From the NCBI GenBank assembly GCA_023250495.1, contig JAHFAP010000011.1, positions 1-33,041 of the forward strand: a DNA stretch of 33,041 nucleotides, in the 5' to 3' direction. The notes beneath the pieces were generated by a model. The model was not told where the DNA came from. It saw only the letters and a list, made by a program, of their open reading frames with translations, and searched no databases. The position numbers and the translations under genes were made by a program. This document shows positions 1 through 8,796 of the stretch, in pieces. Position 1 is the first letter of the stretch; the number at the start of each line of letters is the position of its first letter. Source of the DNA: Deltaproteobacteria bacterium. GTDB lineage: Bacteria > Desulfobacterota > Binatia > UBA9968.

Positions 1-95
1 CAGAGGCGGGGACTGTGACGTATAAGATGAGCCTGGATTCAAGCATTATCATCTTGGCCCGCTTTGCTTTTCGAGTCGGGGGCAGATCCTTGGAT

Positions 96-458
96 CTAAA
101 CATCAAAGCTTAATACGACAGCGAGAGCTTTTGCGATTGCGTTCATTGGATGGTCAGGAAGCTTTCCCAGTCGCCGCACAAATCTTTCCTGGGCTACTGA
201 GCGGACTTGAAACGTGTCGGCTGCCGAAGGCTTCTCCAGCCCGTTTTGCACATCAGGTTCTAATCGAACTATCCAAGGCGCTACGGAATAGCGTTCTTTC
301 CATTCGGTGATCGGGACAATTACTTTGAGCGGTAAGATTCCAATCGCGTCGTGGCTTACGATGACCGCCGGACGAGTTTTCTTGATCTCGGCGCCGATCG
401 TCGGGTCCAAATTGATTAGCCAGATTTCACCCCTTTGCACGAAAATCCTCGCCATCAA
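96..458 (-). CDS. MazF/PemK-family mRNA interferase toxin
   Basis: ORF protein has the MazF-like N-terminus 'QRGEIWLINLDPTIGAEIKKTRPAVIVS' and a PemK-like length; overlaps the upstream antitoxin ORF. Confidence 0.85.
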   Translation of the reverse strand: MMARIFVQRGEIWLINLDPTIGAEIKKTRPAVIVSHDAIGILPLKVIVPITEWKERYSVAPWIVRLEPDVQNGLEKPSAADTFQVRSVAQERFVRRLGKLPDHPMNAIAKALAVVLSFDV

Positions 459-672
459 GCGCCGTAAAGACAGTTAGCTCGCCACCAGACTCGTAGTCTG
501 GTAATAGAGCCTTTGCCGCCTTAGCGAGTTGCTGTTTTTCGTCTTTAACGGTTGCTGGTTGTGTTGTTTTCCGAAGGTCTTTACGAATGAGACGCAAAGC
601 GGCCTCCGCGACACTTAGCCGTTCGGCCGCCGTCAGTTCCTTTAACTTTTCCAGTATATCTAGCTGCGCCAT
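427..672 (-). CDS. Putative antitoxin of the MazF-like toxin
   Basis: Small 81-aa ORF directly upstream of and overlapping the toxin gene by ~30 nt; paired by operon position. Confidence 0.65.
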   Translation of the reverse strand: MAQLDILEKLKELTAAERLSVAEAALRLIRKDLRKTTQPATVKDEKQQLAKAAKALLPDYESGGELTVFTALDGEDFRAKG

Positions 673-764
673 ATAGCCCCCTTCACTGCAATCGTTGGGA
701 TTTCATCTCCAGATCATATTTCAACTTCGTGTTCGATTCAATCACAGTAGGCCCCACAGTGTCT

Positions 765-792
765 AGATTTTCCCCCGGGTAATTTCCCGGGG
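765..792 (-). terminator. Putative intrinsic terminator downstream of the radical SAM gene
   Basis: Perfect CCCCGGG-TAATTT-CCCGGGG hairpin (773-792), followed on the minus strand by an A/T-containing run. Confidence 0.45.
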
Positions 793-841
793 TTTCACGC
801 TGATCGCCGTATGAAGAGGTTATCGAAGGAGACAGGTTAAC

Positions 842-3106
842 TTAGCTGAGACGGCCGGAGGCCTTGAAGGACGAGGCAAAAGAGGTGGTAAGAAAAAAGT
901 CTTTGGCGAGATTGGCGACGAGCTTCCAGGGGCGGATATTCCACAGTCGCATGCCTCTCAACTGCTCCACGGTCTTGGCCCAGAACCGGTGAAGATCTTC
1001 GCGGGAATAGACGGCGCGGTTGCTCAAGGCGTCGAACTTTGCATGGGCGAGGCGAAACTTGGAGGGGAGGATATGCCTCAATCGGGAGTAAGTCTCTTGC
1101 CACTCCTGGATCCTGCTTCCGAGCCGGATGCCCTTGTGAATGCGGGACATCTCGTCGAGCCATCGCCGGGCGGCTTCCCCCTCCTGCGGAAGATGGCCGC
1201 GAAGTTCCTGGATTTTACTTTGCAGGCCCTCCCATTGTTTCAAAAACGCGTTCAGGTCTTTACGCGTGAAAAGGATCTTGGAGCACAACTCCTCAAATGG
1301 ATCGAGGAGCGCCTTGGCCTTGGCGGGGAGCGTTGCCTTGGCGTTGCTGTAAGTTTTTTGCCATTCTGCAATCTTTAAGGCCTGCCAGATCTCGCCCTGG
1401 ATCCTTTGAATCTCCTCCATCCAGCGCTCTTCCCGCTCGCTCTTCTTGCGCGTCTGGAGCCACACTTCCTCCATCTCCTTTATGAACTTAGCCCATGAGA
1501 CGAGTAGCCGGGTAACCTCTCTCGTCCGCTTCCGGAGATGGACCGGAAGGGGATCGACGGCAAAACCCGGACGGCGTGCGGTCCTGTCTTTCAGACGGAA
1601 GAAACCCGCGATCATCGGATGTTCCTTCTCGATGAGCGCAGCATTTTTATACCAGAAGAAGATGTGCATGAGAGTCCAATAGACCTTAGGGTTATGGTTC
1701 CAGCGCGACAGGATCTTGATCATGTTTTCTTTGCTATAGAAAGACTTCCATGCATCCTCGTAGGCTTGAGTCCATTCCTCGGCCGTCATGCCGGCGTGCT
1801 TGATGGTGGCGTGGAAGGAATCGCGCTTGTTGAAGTCGGGATCCATCCACTCACCCCGCTGCTTCATCTCTTTGTGATCCTGAGACCCTGGAAGCGGGGT
1901 GAGCATAAAGAAAGAGGCCTGGTCCGGCTGGATCACGTTCATCAAATAATCCATGTCCCGCTTCACGCCCTCTGTGGTATCCCAGGGAAGCCCGACGATG
2001 TAACCGGTGTGAACCACAACGCCGGCATCGTGCCATTCTTGGATGATGCCCTGGTACTCTTCAACTTTGTTTTGCGCTTTCCCCTCAGCCTTGAGATTCT
2101 CCGGGTTCACGCTCTCCATACCGATAAAGACCTGAGTGCAACCCGCCTTGGCCGCCAGCGGGACGAAGTCCTTCGGCTTTTTGGCCAGATCCACCTGCAT
2201 CATGAAAGAAACCTTGATGCCCTCTTCGTGTAGCTTGACGATCTCCTCGAAGGTCTCCCGCCACAGTTTCTTTCGAGCAAAGTTATCGTCGGTGAAAAAG
2301 TAGTAGGAGATGCCGTTGTCGAGATAATTCCTGCGCAGCAGCGCGGCAATTTTCTCTGGGCTCCGCTCCCGCATCTTCCGGCCTTGAACATTAATGATCG
2401 TGCAGAAGGAGCACGCAAATGGGCAGCCGCGCGAGGTATCAGCAGTCCCAAAGTCAGGCTTGACGAAGTGTTTCATGGTTTTTGGGCTGGTCATCGGCAA
2501 AGGCGCATCCTGGATGTCGACCAGGTTCTGGAGGTCCTGGGCGTAGTGATAGAGCGGTTTGAGTTGACCGTTGAGACAGTCGGATAGGATCCCCTCCCAC
2601 TTTCCTTCCACCTCTCCGGACACGACGGTGATGGACTCGCGGAAAAGCTCTTGGATGTCAGGCTCCTGTTCCCCCAGCATGGAGATGGTCCCGCTGGTGT
2701 GAAATCCGCCTATGATGACATCGATTCCATGGGCGCGGAACTGCTTTCCCATAACCACGGCTCTCGGGAATTGGTTGGTCTGGACCCCGACGAGGCAGAC
2801 CAGCAGTTTGGCGCCAGGGTCCCGACCCCAGCGGATGATTTTTTTGATCGGCACCTTTTCAGTCGTCTCATCGAACGTCACAACTTCTATCTTCATATCT
2901 CCGAACACCCGACGGTTTCTCACATCTTCGGTCAGGCCATGAAGAACGGCGAGGGTGTTGCTCGGGAGGACACCCCTCCAAAAGCGGATAACGTACCCGT
3001 CGTCGTCGTACTTGGAGGGTTTGATCAGAACGATCTTGAACTTCTGAATCCGGGCCTTTTTCTCCCCATGGGAGCTTTCCCTGACACTTGTAAGTTGGGC
3101 AAACAT
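842..3106 (-). CDS. B12-binding-type radical SAM protein with long C-terminal extension
   Basis: CxxxCxxC motif in 'SRGCPFACSFCTIINVQGRKMRERSPEKI', preceded by a cobalamin-binding-like N-terminal domain; 754 aa. Confidence 0.85.
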   Translation of the reverse strand: MFAQLTSVRESSHGEKKARIQKFKIVLIKPSKYDDDGYVIRFWRGVLPSNTLAVLHGLTEDVRNRRVFGDMKIEVVTFDETTEKVPIKKIIRWGRDPGAKLLVCLVGVQTNQFPRAVVMGKQFRAHGIDVIIGGFHTSGTISMLGEQEPDIQELFRESITVVSGEVEGKWEGILSDCLNGQLKPLYHYAQDLQNLVDIQDAPLPMTSPKTMKHFVKPDFGTADTSRGCPFACSFCTIINVQGRKMRERSPEKIAALLRRNYLDNGISYYFFTDDNFARKKLWRETFEEIVKLHEEGIKVSFMMQVDLAKKPKDFVPLAAKAGCTQVFIGMESVNPENLKAEGKAQNKVEEYQGIIQEWHDAGVVVHTGYIVGLPWDTTEGVKRDMDYLMNVIQPDQASFFMLTPLPGSQDHKEMKQRGEWMDPDFNKRDSFHATIKHAGMTAEEWTQAYEDAWKSFYSKENMIKILSRWNHNPKVYWTLMHIFFWYKNAALIEKEHPMIAGFFRLKDRTARRPGFAVDPLPVHLRKRTREVTRLLVSWAKFIKEMEEVWLQTRKKSEREERWMEEIQRIQGEIWQALKIAEWQKTYSNAKATLPAKAKALLDPFEELCSKILFTRKDLNAFLKQWEGLQSKIQELRGHLPQEGEAARRWLDEMSRIHKGIRLGSRIQEWQETYSRLRHILPSKFRLAHAKFDALSNRAVYSREDLHRFWAKTVEQLRGMRLWNIRPWKLVANLAKDFFLTTSFASSFKASGRLS

Positions 3107-3183
3107 ATCCTATAGATTATGGAACTATTCCACTGAGTTTTTGAGGAGCCTAGCAGTCGCCCAGGGGCATGTCAAGCTTTTTA

Positions 3184-3290
3184 TAGCTTTTAGCTGTCAG
3201 CGATCAGCAGTCAGCCAAAAGGCTAATAGTCGGGAACCTTTCTACCATCCTGGCTTTTCGCTGAACGCTGAAGGCTAAGTGCTGATAGCG
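3184..3290. repeat. 7-nt word dyad element (YAGCNNN words then NNNGCTR words)
   Basis: TAGCTTT|TAGCTGT|CAGCGAT|CAGCAGT|CAGCCAA (3184-3218), then TTCGCTG|AACGCTG|AAGGCTA|AGTGCTG (3257-3284), the reverse-complement words. Confidence 0.75.
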
Positions 3291-3300
3291 TTTTCATTGA

Positions 3301-3984
3301 ATGATCCATCTCTTTCGCGTCTCCAAGATCTATGCGCCCAATTATCCCGCCCTTGTCGATATTCACCTTGAGATTGAGAAGGGGGAGTTCGTTTTTCTCA
3401 GCGGACCGAGCGGGGCGGGCAAAACTACTCTCTTGAAGCTCCTGTTCCGCGGAGAGGAAGCGACCGAAGGGCAGATCATCGTCAACGGCCGCAACGTTAC
3501 CCGGCTGAACGGGCGCGGAGTCGCCCGGCTGCGCCAGGAGATAGGCCTCGTCTTTCAGGAATTTAGACTTCTCCCCACAATGACCGTCCTGGACAACGTG
3601 GCGCTGGCCGCGGAGGTGGTCGGGACTCCCGTGCGCGAGAGTCGCAAAAAAGCCTTCAATCTGTTGCGGGAGTTGGGGCTCAAGGATCGGCACGATGCCA
3701 AGCCGCCCGCGCTCTCCGGAGGGGAACAGCAAAGAGTGGCGATCGCGCGGGCCCTGGTCAACGACCCGATCCTGGTTCTGGCCGACGAGCCCACCGGCAA
3801 CCTGGATGCTGAAATGGCCGACGAGACGATGCGGCTCTTTGCCAGGATCCACGATCGAGGCACCACGATCGTGATCGCCACCCATGATGCAGGCCTGCTC
3901 AAGCGGTTCTCTTATCGAGCGGTCTTTCTCCAACGGGGGCGCTTGCTGGGCGACTCGAAGTTCGCGGGCGAGGCTGCGACGTGA
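3301..3984 (+). CDS. ftsE: Cell division ATP-binding protein FtsE
   Basis: ABC ATPase with Walker A GPSGAGKTT, signature LSGGEQQRVAIARA, Walker B LADEPTGNLD; followed by ftsX. Confidence 0.92.
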   Translation: MIHLFRVSKIYAPNYPALVDIHLEIEKGEFVFLSGPSGAGKTTLLKLLFRGEEATEGQIIVNGRNVTRLNGRGVARLRQEIGLVFQEFRLLPTMTVLDNVALAAEVVGTPVRESRKKAFNLLRELGLKDRHDAKPPALSGGEQQRVAIARALVNDPILVLADEPTGNLDAEMADETMRLFARIHDRGTTIVIATHDAGLLKRFSYRAVFLQRGRLLGDSKFAGEAAT

Positions 3985-4883
3985 GGCTGTCCCGGATTTC
4001 TTTCGTGTTCCGCCGCGTTCTCAAGAGTTTCAGGGAGCTGCTCTGGACTCATATCCTAACCTCCGGGACGATGGCGATGACGCTGTTCATTTTCGGCGGC
4101 TTCCTCCTCATTCAGCAGAATCTCCACGGCCTGCTCAAGGGATGGGGTAGTCAGATCCAGATTTTTGCCTACCTGGAAAATCGGCTCACTGCGGCGGAAG
4201 TGGAGCCTCTTGTGAATCGTCTGCGTGGCTATCCAGAGGTCGAGAGCGTGCGCTTTGTCTCCCAGGGGGAGGCGTGGGAGAATTTCAAAAAATCGCTGGG
4301 CTCCCAGTCCGGGGTGCTTGAGGGCTTATCGGCCGACATCTTACCCGCCTCGCTGGAGATCGCTCTCAAAGCGGCCTACCGCAACCACGATTCCCTGGCT
4401 GGCGTGGCGCAACGGCTGCGCACGGAGAAAGACATCAGCGAAGTCGAGTACCCGGAAGAGTGGATGGCAAGGTTCAGCCTGCTCGTCCTGGGGATTCAGT
4501 GGGCGAAATGGATCCTCGGAGGATTTCTCTTCATGGCTACGCTGCTGATCGTGGGAAACACCGTCAAGCTGGCGATCCTGGCGCGTAGGGAAGAGATAGA
4601 GATCATGCAGTTGGTGGGCGCGCCGGCGGGGCTGATCAAGACCCCTTTTGTGATCGAGGGAATGATTCAAGGGCTTCTCGGCGCCTCGCTCTCGCTGCTA
4701 TTTCTCTGGCTGCTTTTTCTTTTTTTAAGCTCCCAGCTTCCCTTCACGCTCGGTGTCCTCACCGACCGGGCCCAGCTCCGTTTTCTCGAGCCGGAAAGCC
4801 TCGCGCTGCTGCTTTTTCTAGGTTGGGCCATGGGAGCCGTCGGGAGCCTGCTCTCGCTGCGCCGGTTTCTCCAGCGATGGTAA
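3981..4883 (+). CDS. ftsX: Cell division permease-like protein FtsX
   Basis: Overlaps the ftsE stop; FtsX-like N-terminal TM, extracellular domain and C-terminal TM block. Confidence 0.9.
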   Translation: MRLSRISFVFRRVLKSFRELLWTHILTSGTMAMTLFIFGGFLLIQQNLHGLLKGWGSQIQIFAYLENRLTAAEVEPLVNRLRGYPEVESVRFVSQGEAWENFKKSLGSQSGVLEGLSADILPASLEIALKAAYRNHDSLAGVAQRLRTEKDISEVEYPEEWMARFSLLVLGIQWAKWILGGFLFMATLLIVGNTVKLAILARREEIEIMQLVGAPAGLIKTPFVIEGMIQGLLGASLSLLFLWLLFLFLSSQLPFTLGVLTDRAQLRFLEPESLALLLFLGWAMGAVGSLLSLRRFLQRW

Positions 4884-6037
4884 GGATGGTCATGGCCCGA
4901 GTGGCCATATTATTTTTGCTGCTTTCTTTCCTGCTAAGTTGGCCCACCCGCGCCGCGGAAGTGGAGCGGGAACTGGAGGGGATCAGGAAGAAAATGGAGA
5001 AAGAGCGGCAGGGGATCACCAAGGTCAAGAAGCAGGAGGGTTCGGTCCTCGGGAGTCTGGCCAAAATCGACGACGAGCTGGATAAGAAGAATAAGGAGTT
5101 GAAGAGGGTCAACGCGGCGCTGGAATCCATTCTGGCGGACCTCAAGAAAAAAGAAGAGGAGTCTCAGAAGATCAACTCCTCTCTCGGTGTCAGGAGAGAG
5201 CTGTTAAAACAGAGGGCGCGAGCGCTGTACAAATGGCAGCGGGCCGGAAGTCCATTTGTCTTGCTCAACGGCGCGGGCTCCGTGGCTGAGCTGATGCAGC
5301 GCAGGCATTATCTCGAGTTAACTCTGGCCTACGACCGGACGCTGGTCGACCATTTGAGCGATGAATCCGTCCGCCAGCAGGTTCTGAGAAAGGAGTTGGA
5401 ACAGAAGAGACAAGAGGTGAACCGGCAAAGAAAGGCGCTGGTTGACATCAAGGAATCCATCCGCCTCGAGAGACAGAAGAAGCAGGAAGTGCTCGCCAGC
5501 TTGCGGCGCGAGAAGGAGGGGCACCAGCGCGCCCTTAAGGAGTTGGAGCAAGCGGCCCAAAGGCTCCAGAAGATGATGGATGAGATCAGTCAGAAGTCGG
5601 TCGCGCTCTCCAGGGAGCCTTCACCCGGTTCTGGCTTTGAGGCGCTGCGGGGTAAACTGGACTACCCCGTCCGGGGAGCCGTGATGGGGGGATTCGGGAA
5701 GACCCGCCACCCGGAGTTTTCCGCCGAGTTATTTCGCAAAGGTATCGACATCGAGGCGCCGCTGGGGGAGGAGGTCAGAGCGGTGGAGGGGGGTAAAGTG
5801 GTCTTTGCTGACCGCTTTTCAGGCTACGGGAAGATGATGATCGTCGATCATGGCCGGAGATACTATACGGTTTATGCCCACCTCGCGGATCTGTTTAAGA
5901 AAGCTGGCGAGCCGGTCCGCAGGGGCGAACCCATAGCCCTCGTAGGCGACAGCGACTCCCTCGCCGGATCACGGCTCTACTTTGAAATCCGTAGGGACGG
6001 GAAACCTTTAGACCCTGCTCCCTGGTTTAGAAAGTAA
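4880..6037 (+). CDS. EnvC-like murein hydrolase activator (coiled coil + degenerate LytM domain)
   Basis: Signal-like N-terminus, long coiled coil, C-terminal LytM fold; ORF-track start at 4823 looks too early, and the ATG near 4880 overlapping the ftsX end is preferred. Confidence 0.85.
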   Translation, partial: VRMVMARVAILFLLLSFLLSWPTRAAEVERELEGIRKKMEKERQGITKVKKQEGSVLGSLAKIDDELDKKNKELKRVNAALESILADLKKKEEESQKINSSLGVRRELLKQRARALYKWQRAGSPFVLLNGAGSVAELMQRRHYLELTLAYDRTLVDHLSDESVRQQVLRKELEQKRQEVNRQRKALVDIKESIRLERQKKQEVLASLRREKEGHQRALKELEQAAQRLQKMMDEISQKSVALSREPSPGSGFEALRGKLDYPVRGAVMGGFGKTRHPEFSAELFRKGIDIEAPLGEEVRAVEGGKVVFADRFSGYGKMMIVDHGRRYYTVYAHLADLFKKAGEPVRRGEPIALVGDSDSLAGSRLYFEIRRDGKPLDPAPWFRK

Positions 6038-6101
6038 TGGCTATTTTGCCGCGTTTGAGATAGTGTAAAAAGTTGTCAGATTCCACCTTAAGGAGAGCGC
6101 C

Positions 6102-7451
6102 ATGAGGTTGTTTAAGAGACACAGATCTGTGGTCATGTTGCTGTTGTTCTGTCTTGGCTTGGTTTTTTCTCTGAGCGGCCAGGTTGTAACGAACGTCTCC
6201 GCTATCCCGCGCGAGGATTATGAGACCCTCGAGACCTTCACCAGCATCTTGTCCATCGTCAAAAAGAACTACGTGGACGAGACGAACTCCAAGGATCTGA
6301 TCACAGGCGCGATCAATGGCATGCTGAATTCGCTCGATCCTCACAGCGGCTACCTGACGCCCGATCTCTACAAAGAGCTGCAGATGGACACGCAGGGGAG
6401 GTTTGGCGGCCTGGGGATTGAGATCACGATCCGCAACGGAGTTCTCACCGTCGTCTCTCCGATTGAGGACACGCCTGCCTACCGCGCCGGGGTCAAGGCC
6501 GGGGATCAGATCATCAAGATCGAGGATGAGTTCACCAAGGACATGACCCTGATGGAGGCTGTCAAGAGGATGCGCGGGGCAAAAGGAACCAAGATTACCA
6601 TCTCTGTCAAGCGTGAAGGCGTGCCCGAGCTGCTGAACTTCACCCTCGTGCGCGACACGGTCCGTGTGCAGAGCGTCCGCAGCCGGCTGCTTGAGCAGGG
6701 TTACGGCTATGTCCGCCTGGCCCAGTTCCAGGAGCGCACTGACCGGGATCTCCAAAGGGCTTTGGAAAAACTGAGCCAGGAGAAAGGCGGGATGAAGGGG
6801 CTGGTGCTCGACCTGCGCAATAACCCAGGTGGGCTTCTGACCCAGGCCGTGAGAGTGGCGGATATGTTTCTCGATTCCGGACTGATCGTCTATACAGACG
6901 GGCGACTGGAGAGCCAGAAGCAGAAATACTTCGCGCACAAGGAGGGTACCTGGAGCAACTTCCCGATCATCGTCCTGGTGAACGGAGGCAGCGCCAGCGC
7001 CTCCGAGATCGTGGCTGGCGCGCTCCAGGATCATAAACGGGCTGTGATCCTGGGGACCAAGACTTTTGGCAAGGGGTCGGTGCAAACTATCCTGCCCCTG
7101 GATGACAACTCGGCGCTCCGCCTCACCACGGCCCGCTATTTCACGCCTAAAGGCCGCTCGATCCAAGCGACGGGCATCGTACCCGATATCGTGATCGAGA
7201 ACCCGACGACCGTGCCGGAAGGCAAAGCCGAGGAGGCCAAGCGCCCCAGCCTGAGAGAGGAGAACCTGCCGGGCCATTTGCAGAATCAGCAGCTCCCGCA
7301 GGAGCAGAAGGAAAAGGAGAAAGAAAAAGAGACGCCGGCGCAGCCACAAAACATCGAGGGCACGGAGAACGACGCCCAGCTCAGGCGCGCCTTGGAGTTG
7401 TTAAAGGGGTGGGACGTCTTCAAACAGTTTGTCCAGAAGAAGGCTGACTGA
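6102..7451 (+). CDS. ctpA: C-terminal processing peptidase, S41 family (PDZ domain)
   Basis: PDZ 'GLGIEITIRNGVLTVVSPIEDTPAYRAGVKAGDQI', catalytic 'GGSASASEIVAGAL' and 'GTKTFGKGSVQ'. Confidence 0.93.
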   Translation: MRLFKRHRSVVMLLLFCLGLVFSLSGQVVTNVSAIPREDYETLETFTSILSIVKKNYVDETNSKDLITGAINGMLNSLDPHSGYLTPDLYKELQMDTQGRFGGLGIEITIRNGVLTVVSPIEDTPAYRAGVKAGDQIIKIEDEFTKDMTLMEAVKRMRGAKGTKITISVKREGVPELLNFTLVRDTVRVQSVRSRLLEQGYGYVRLAQFQERTDRDLQRALEKLSQEKGGMKGLVLDLRNNPGGLLTQAVRVADMFLDSGLIVYTDGRLESQKQKYFAHKEGTWSNFPIIVLVNGGSASASEIVAGALQDHKRAVILGTKTFGKGSVQTILPLDDNSALRLTTARYFTPKGRSIQATGIVPDIVIENPTTVPEGKAEEAKRPSLREENLPGHLQNQQLPQEQKEKEKEKETPAQPQNIEGTENDAQLRRALELLKGWDVFKQFVQKKAD

Positions 7452-7452
7452 G

Positions 7453-7515
7453 ATCGTTACTCGTTATCGGTTAATCGTTGACTCGAATAACGAATATACG
7501 AACAACGAATCAACG
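7453..7515. repeat. 7-nt word dyad element (NTCGTTR words then reverse-complement words)
   Basis: ATCGTTA|CTCGTTA|TCGGTTA|ATCGTTG (7453-7480), then AATAACG|AATATACG|AACAACG|AATCAACG (7486-7515). Confidence 0.72.
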
Positions 7516-7517
7516 CG

Positions 7518-7549
7518 ATTAGCCCTCCCCCTGGAGGGCTAATCCTTTT
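7518..7549 (+). terminator. Intrinsic terminator after ctpA
   Basis: Perfect 11-bp stem ATTAGCCCTCC-CCCT-GGAGGGCTAAT followed by CCTTTT. Confidence 0.8.
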
Positions 7550-7560
7550 GTAGGGTCCCT

Positions 7561-8796
7561 ATGCGAGAAGGCAAAAGGGAAAGCGAACTGCCCTTGTTCT
7601 CCGAAGAGTCGCGGGTCTATCTCACCGTCAGTGAACTAAGCCAGATCATCAAGGGGACTCTTGAGCGAGAGCTGGAGGAGGTGTGGGTGGTCGGGGAGAT
7701 CTCCAATTTTCGCGTCCCGCCTTCAGGCCATCTCTACTTTACCCTCAAAGATGACAAGAGCCAGATCGGCGCGGTCATGTTCCGCCGCCAGGGATCGAAT
7801 CTCGCCTTTCAACTCGAGAACGGCATGGAGGTGCTCTGCTTCGGTCGCGTGAGCCTTTACGCGACCCGCGGGGACTTGCAGCTCTATGTCGAGATCATGG
7901 AGCCCAGGGGCAAGGGCGCGCTCTATCTGGCCTTTGAGCAGCTAAAGAAGCGGCTTGGTGATGAAGGGTTATTCGCCGCGGAGAGAAAAAGGGCGCTGCC
8001 GTTCTTGCCTGCGGCGATCGGGATCGTCACCTCGCTGCAAGGGGCGGTGCTGCGCGACATGCTGCGCATTGTCAATGATCGTTTTCCCGACCGCAGGGTG
8101 GTCATCAGGCCGGTCAAGGTTCAAGGAGAGGGGGCGGCGGAGGAGATCGCGCAAGGGATCGCTGAACTCGGCGACTCGGGGCTGGTGGAGGTCATGATCG
8201 TCGGCCGGGGCGGAGGATCGTTGGAGGATCTATGGGCCTTCAATGAGGAAGTGGTGGCGCGGGCGATTTATGCGGCGCCGGTTCCCGTGATCTCTGCCGT
8301 CGGCCACGAGGTGGACTTTACCATTGCCGATTTCGTCGCCGACCATCGAGCGCCGACTCCGACGGCAGCCGCGGAGATGGTGCTGCCGCAGAAGGAAGAG
8401 CTGGTCGAGCATCTCCGCGGCCTCGGCAGCCGCCTCCTCCGAGCCGTCCAGAGCAGGGTGGAATCCGAACGAGACGCATGGAAAGGCTTGGCCCGCAGGC
8501 TCACGGATCCACGCCGCAGGCTGCGCGAAAATCAGATGCGCCTGGATGAATTGTCGCTCAGTCTGTGGCGCCGCTTTCAGGATCATCTCGCGCGCTTGCG
8601 GGACCGGCTGGCGCATGGCTCGGAACGGCTAGGCGGCTTGAGTCCTTTGGCGGTGCTGGAGCGCGGCTACAGCATCGCGCACAAAATGCCCGAGGGGCGG
8701 ATCGTGAAAGACAGTGGCGCGGTCGACATCGGCGACAGGCTGCGCGTGACCTTCGCTCGGGGCAGGGCCTTGTGCAGGGTCGAACAGAAAGAATGA
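7561..8796 (+). CDS. xseA: Exodeoxyribonuclease VII large subunit
   Basis: OB-fold N-terminus 'YLTVSELSQIIKGTLERELEEVWVVGEISNFRVPPSGHLYFTLKD' and 'VGRGGGSLEDLWAFNEE'. Confidence 0.95.
   Translation: MREGKRESELPLFSEESRVYLTVSELSQIIKGTLERELEEVWVVGEISNFRVPPSGHLYFTLKDDKSQIGAVMFRRQGSNLAFQLENGMEVLCFGRVSLYATRGDLQLYVEIMEPRGKGALYLAFEQLKKRLGDEGLFAAERKRALPFLPAAIGIVTSLQGAVLRDMLRIVNDRFPDRRVVIRPVKVQGEGAAEEIAQGIAELGDSGLVEVMIVGRGGGSLEDLWAFNEEVVARAIYAAPVPVISAVGHEVDFTIADFVADHRAPTPTAAAEMVLPQKEELVEHLRGLGSRLLRAVQSRVESERDAWKGLARRLTDPRRRLRENQMRLDELSLSLWRRFQDHLARLRDRLAHGSERLGGLSPLAVLERGYSIAHKMPEGRIVKDSGAVDIGDRLRVTFARGRALCRVEQKE

Noticed and set aside
1538-2233. 231-aa plus-strand ORF within the radical SAM gene
   Set aside because: Opposite strand of a gene with clear CxxxCxxC motif and domain structure.
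4823-4879. Longer N-terminus of the EnvC-like protein in the ORF track
   Set aside because: Lies inside the ftsX coding end; the downstream methionine gives a normal signal-peptide-like N-terminus.
6027-7349. 440-aa ORF antisense to ctpA
   Set aside because: Low-complexity, no family signature, fully opposite a confidently identified gene; expected in GC-rich coding DNA.
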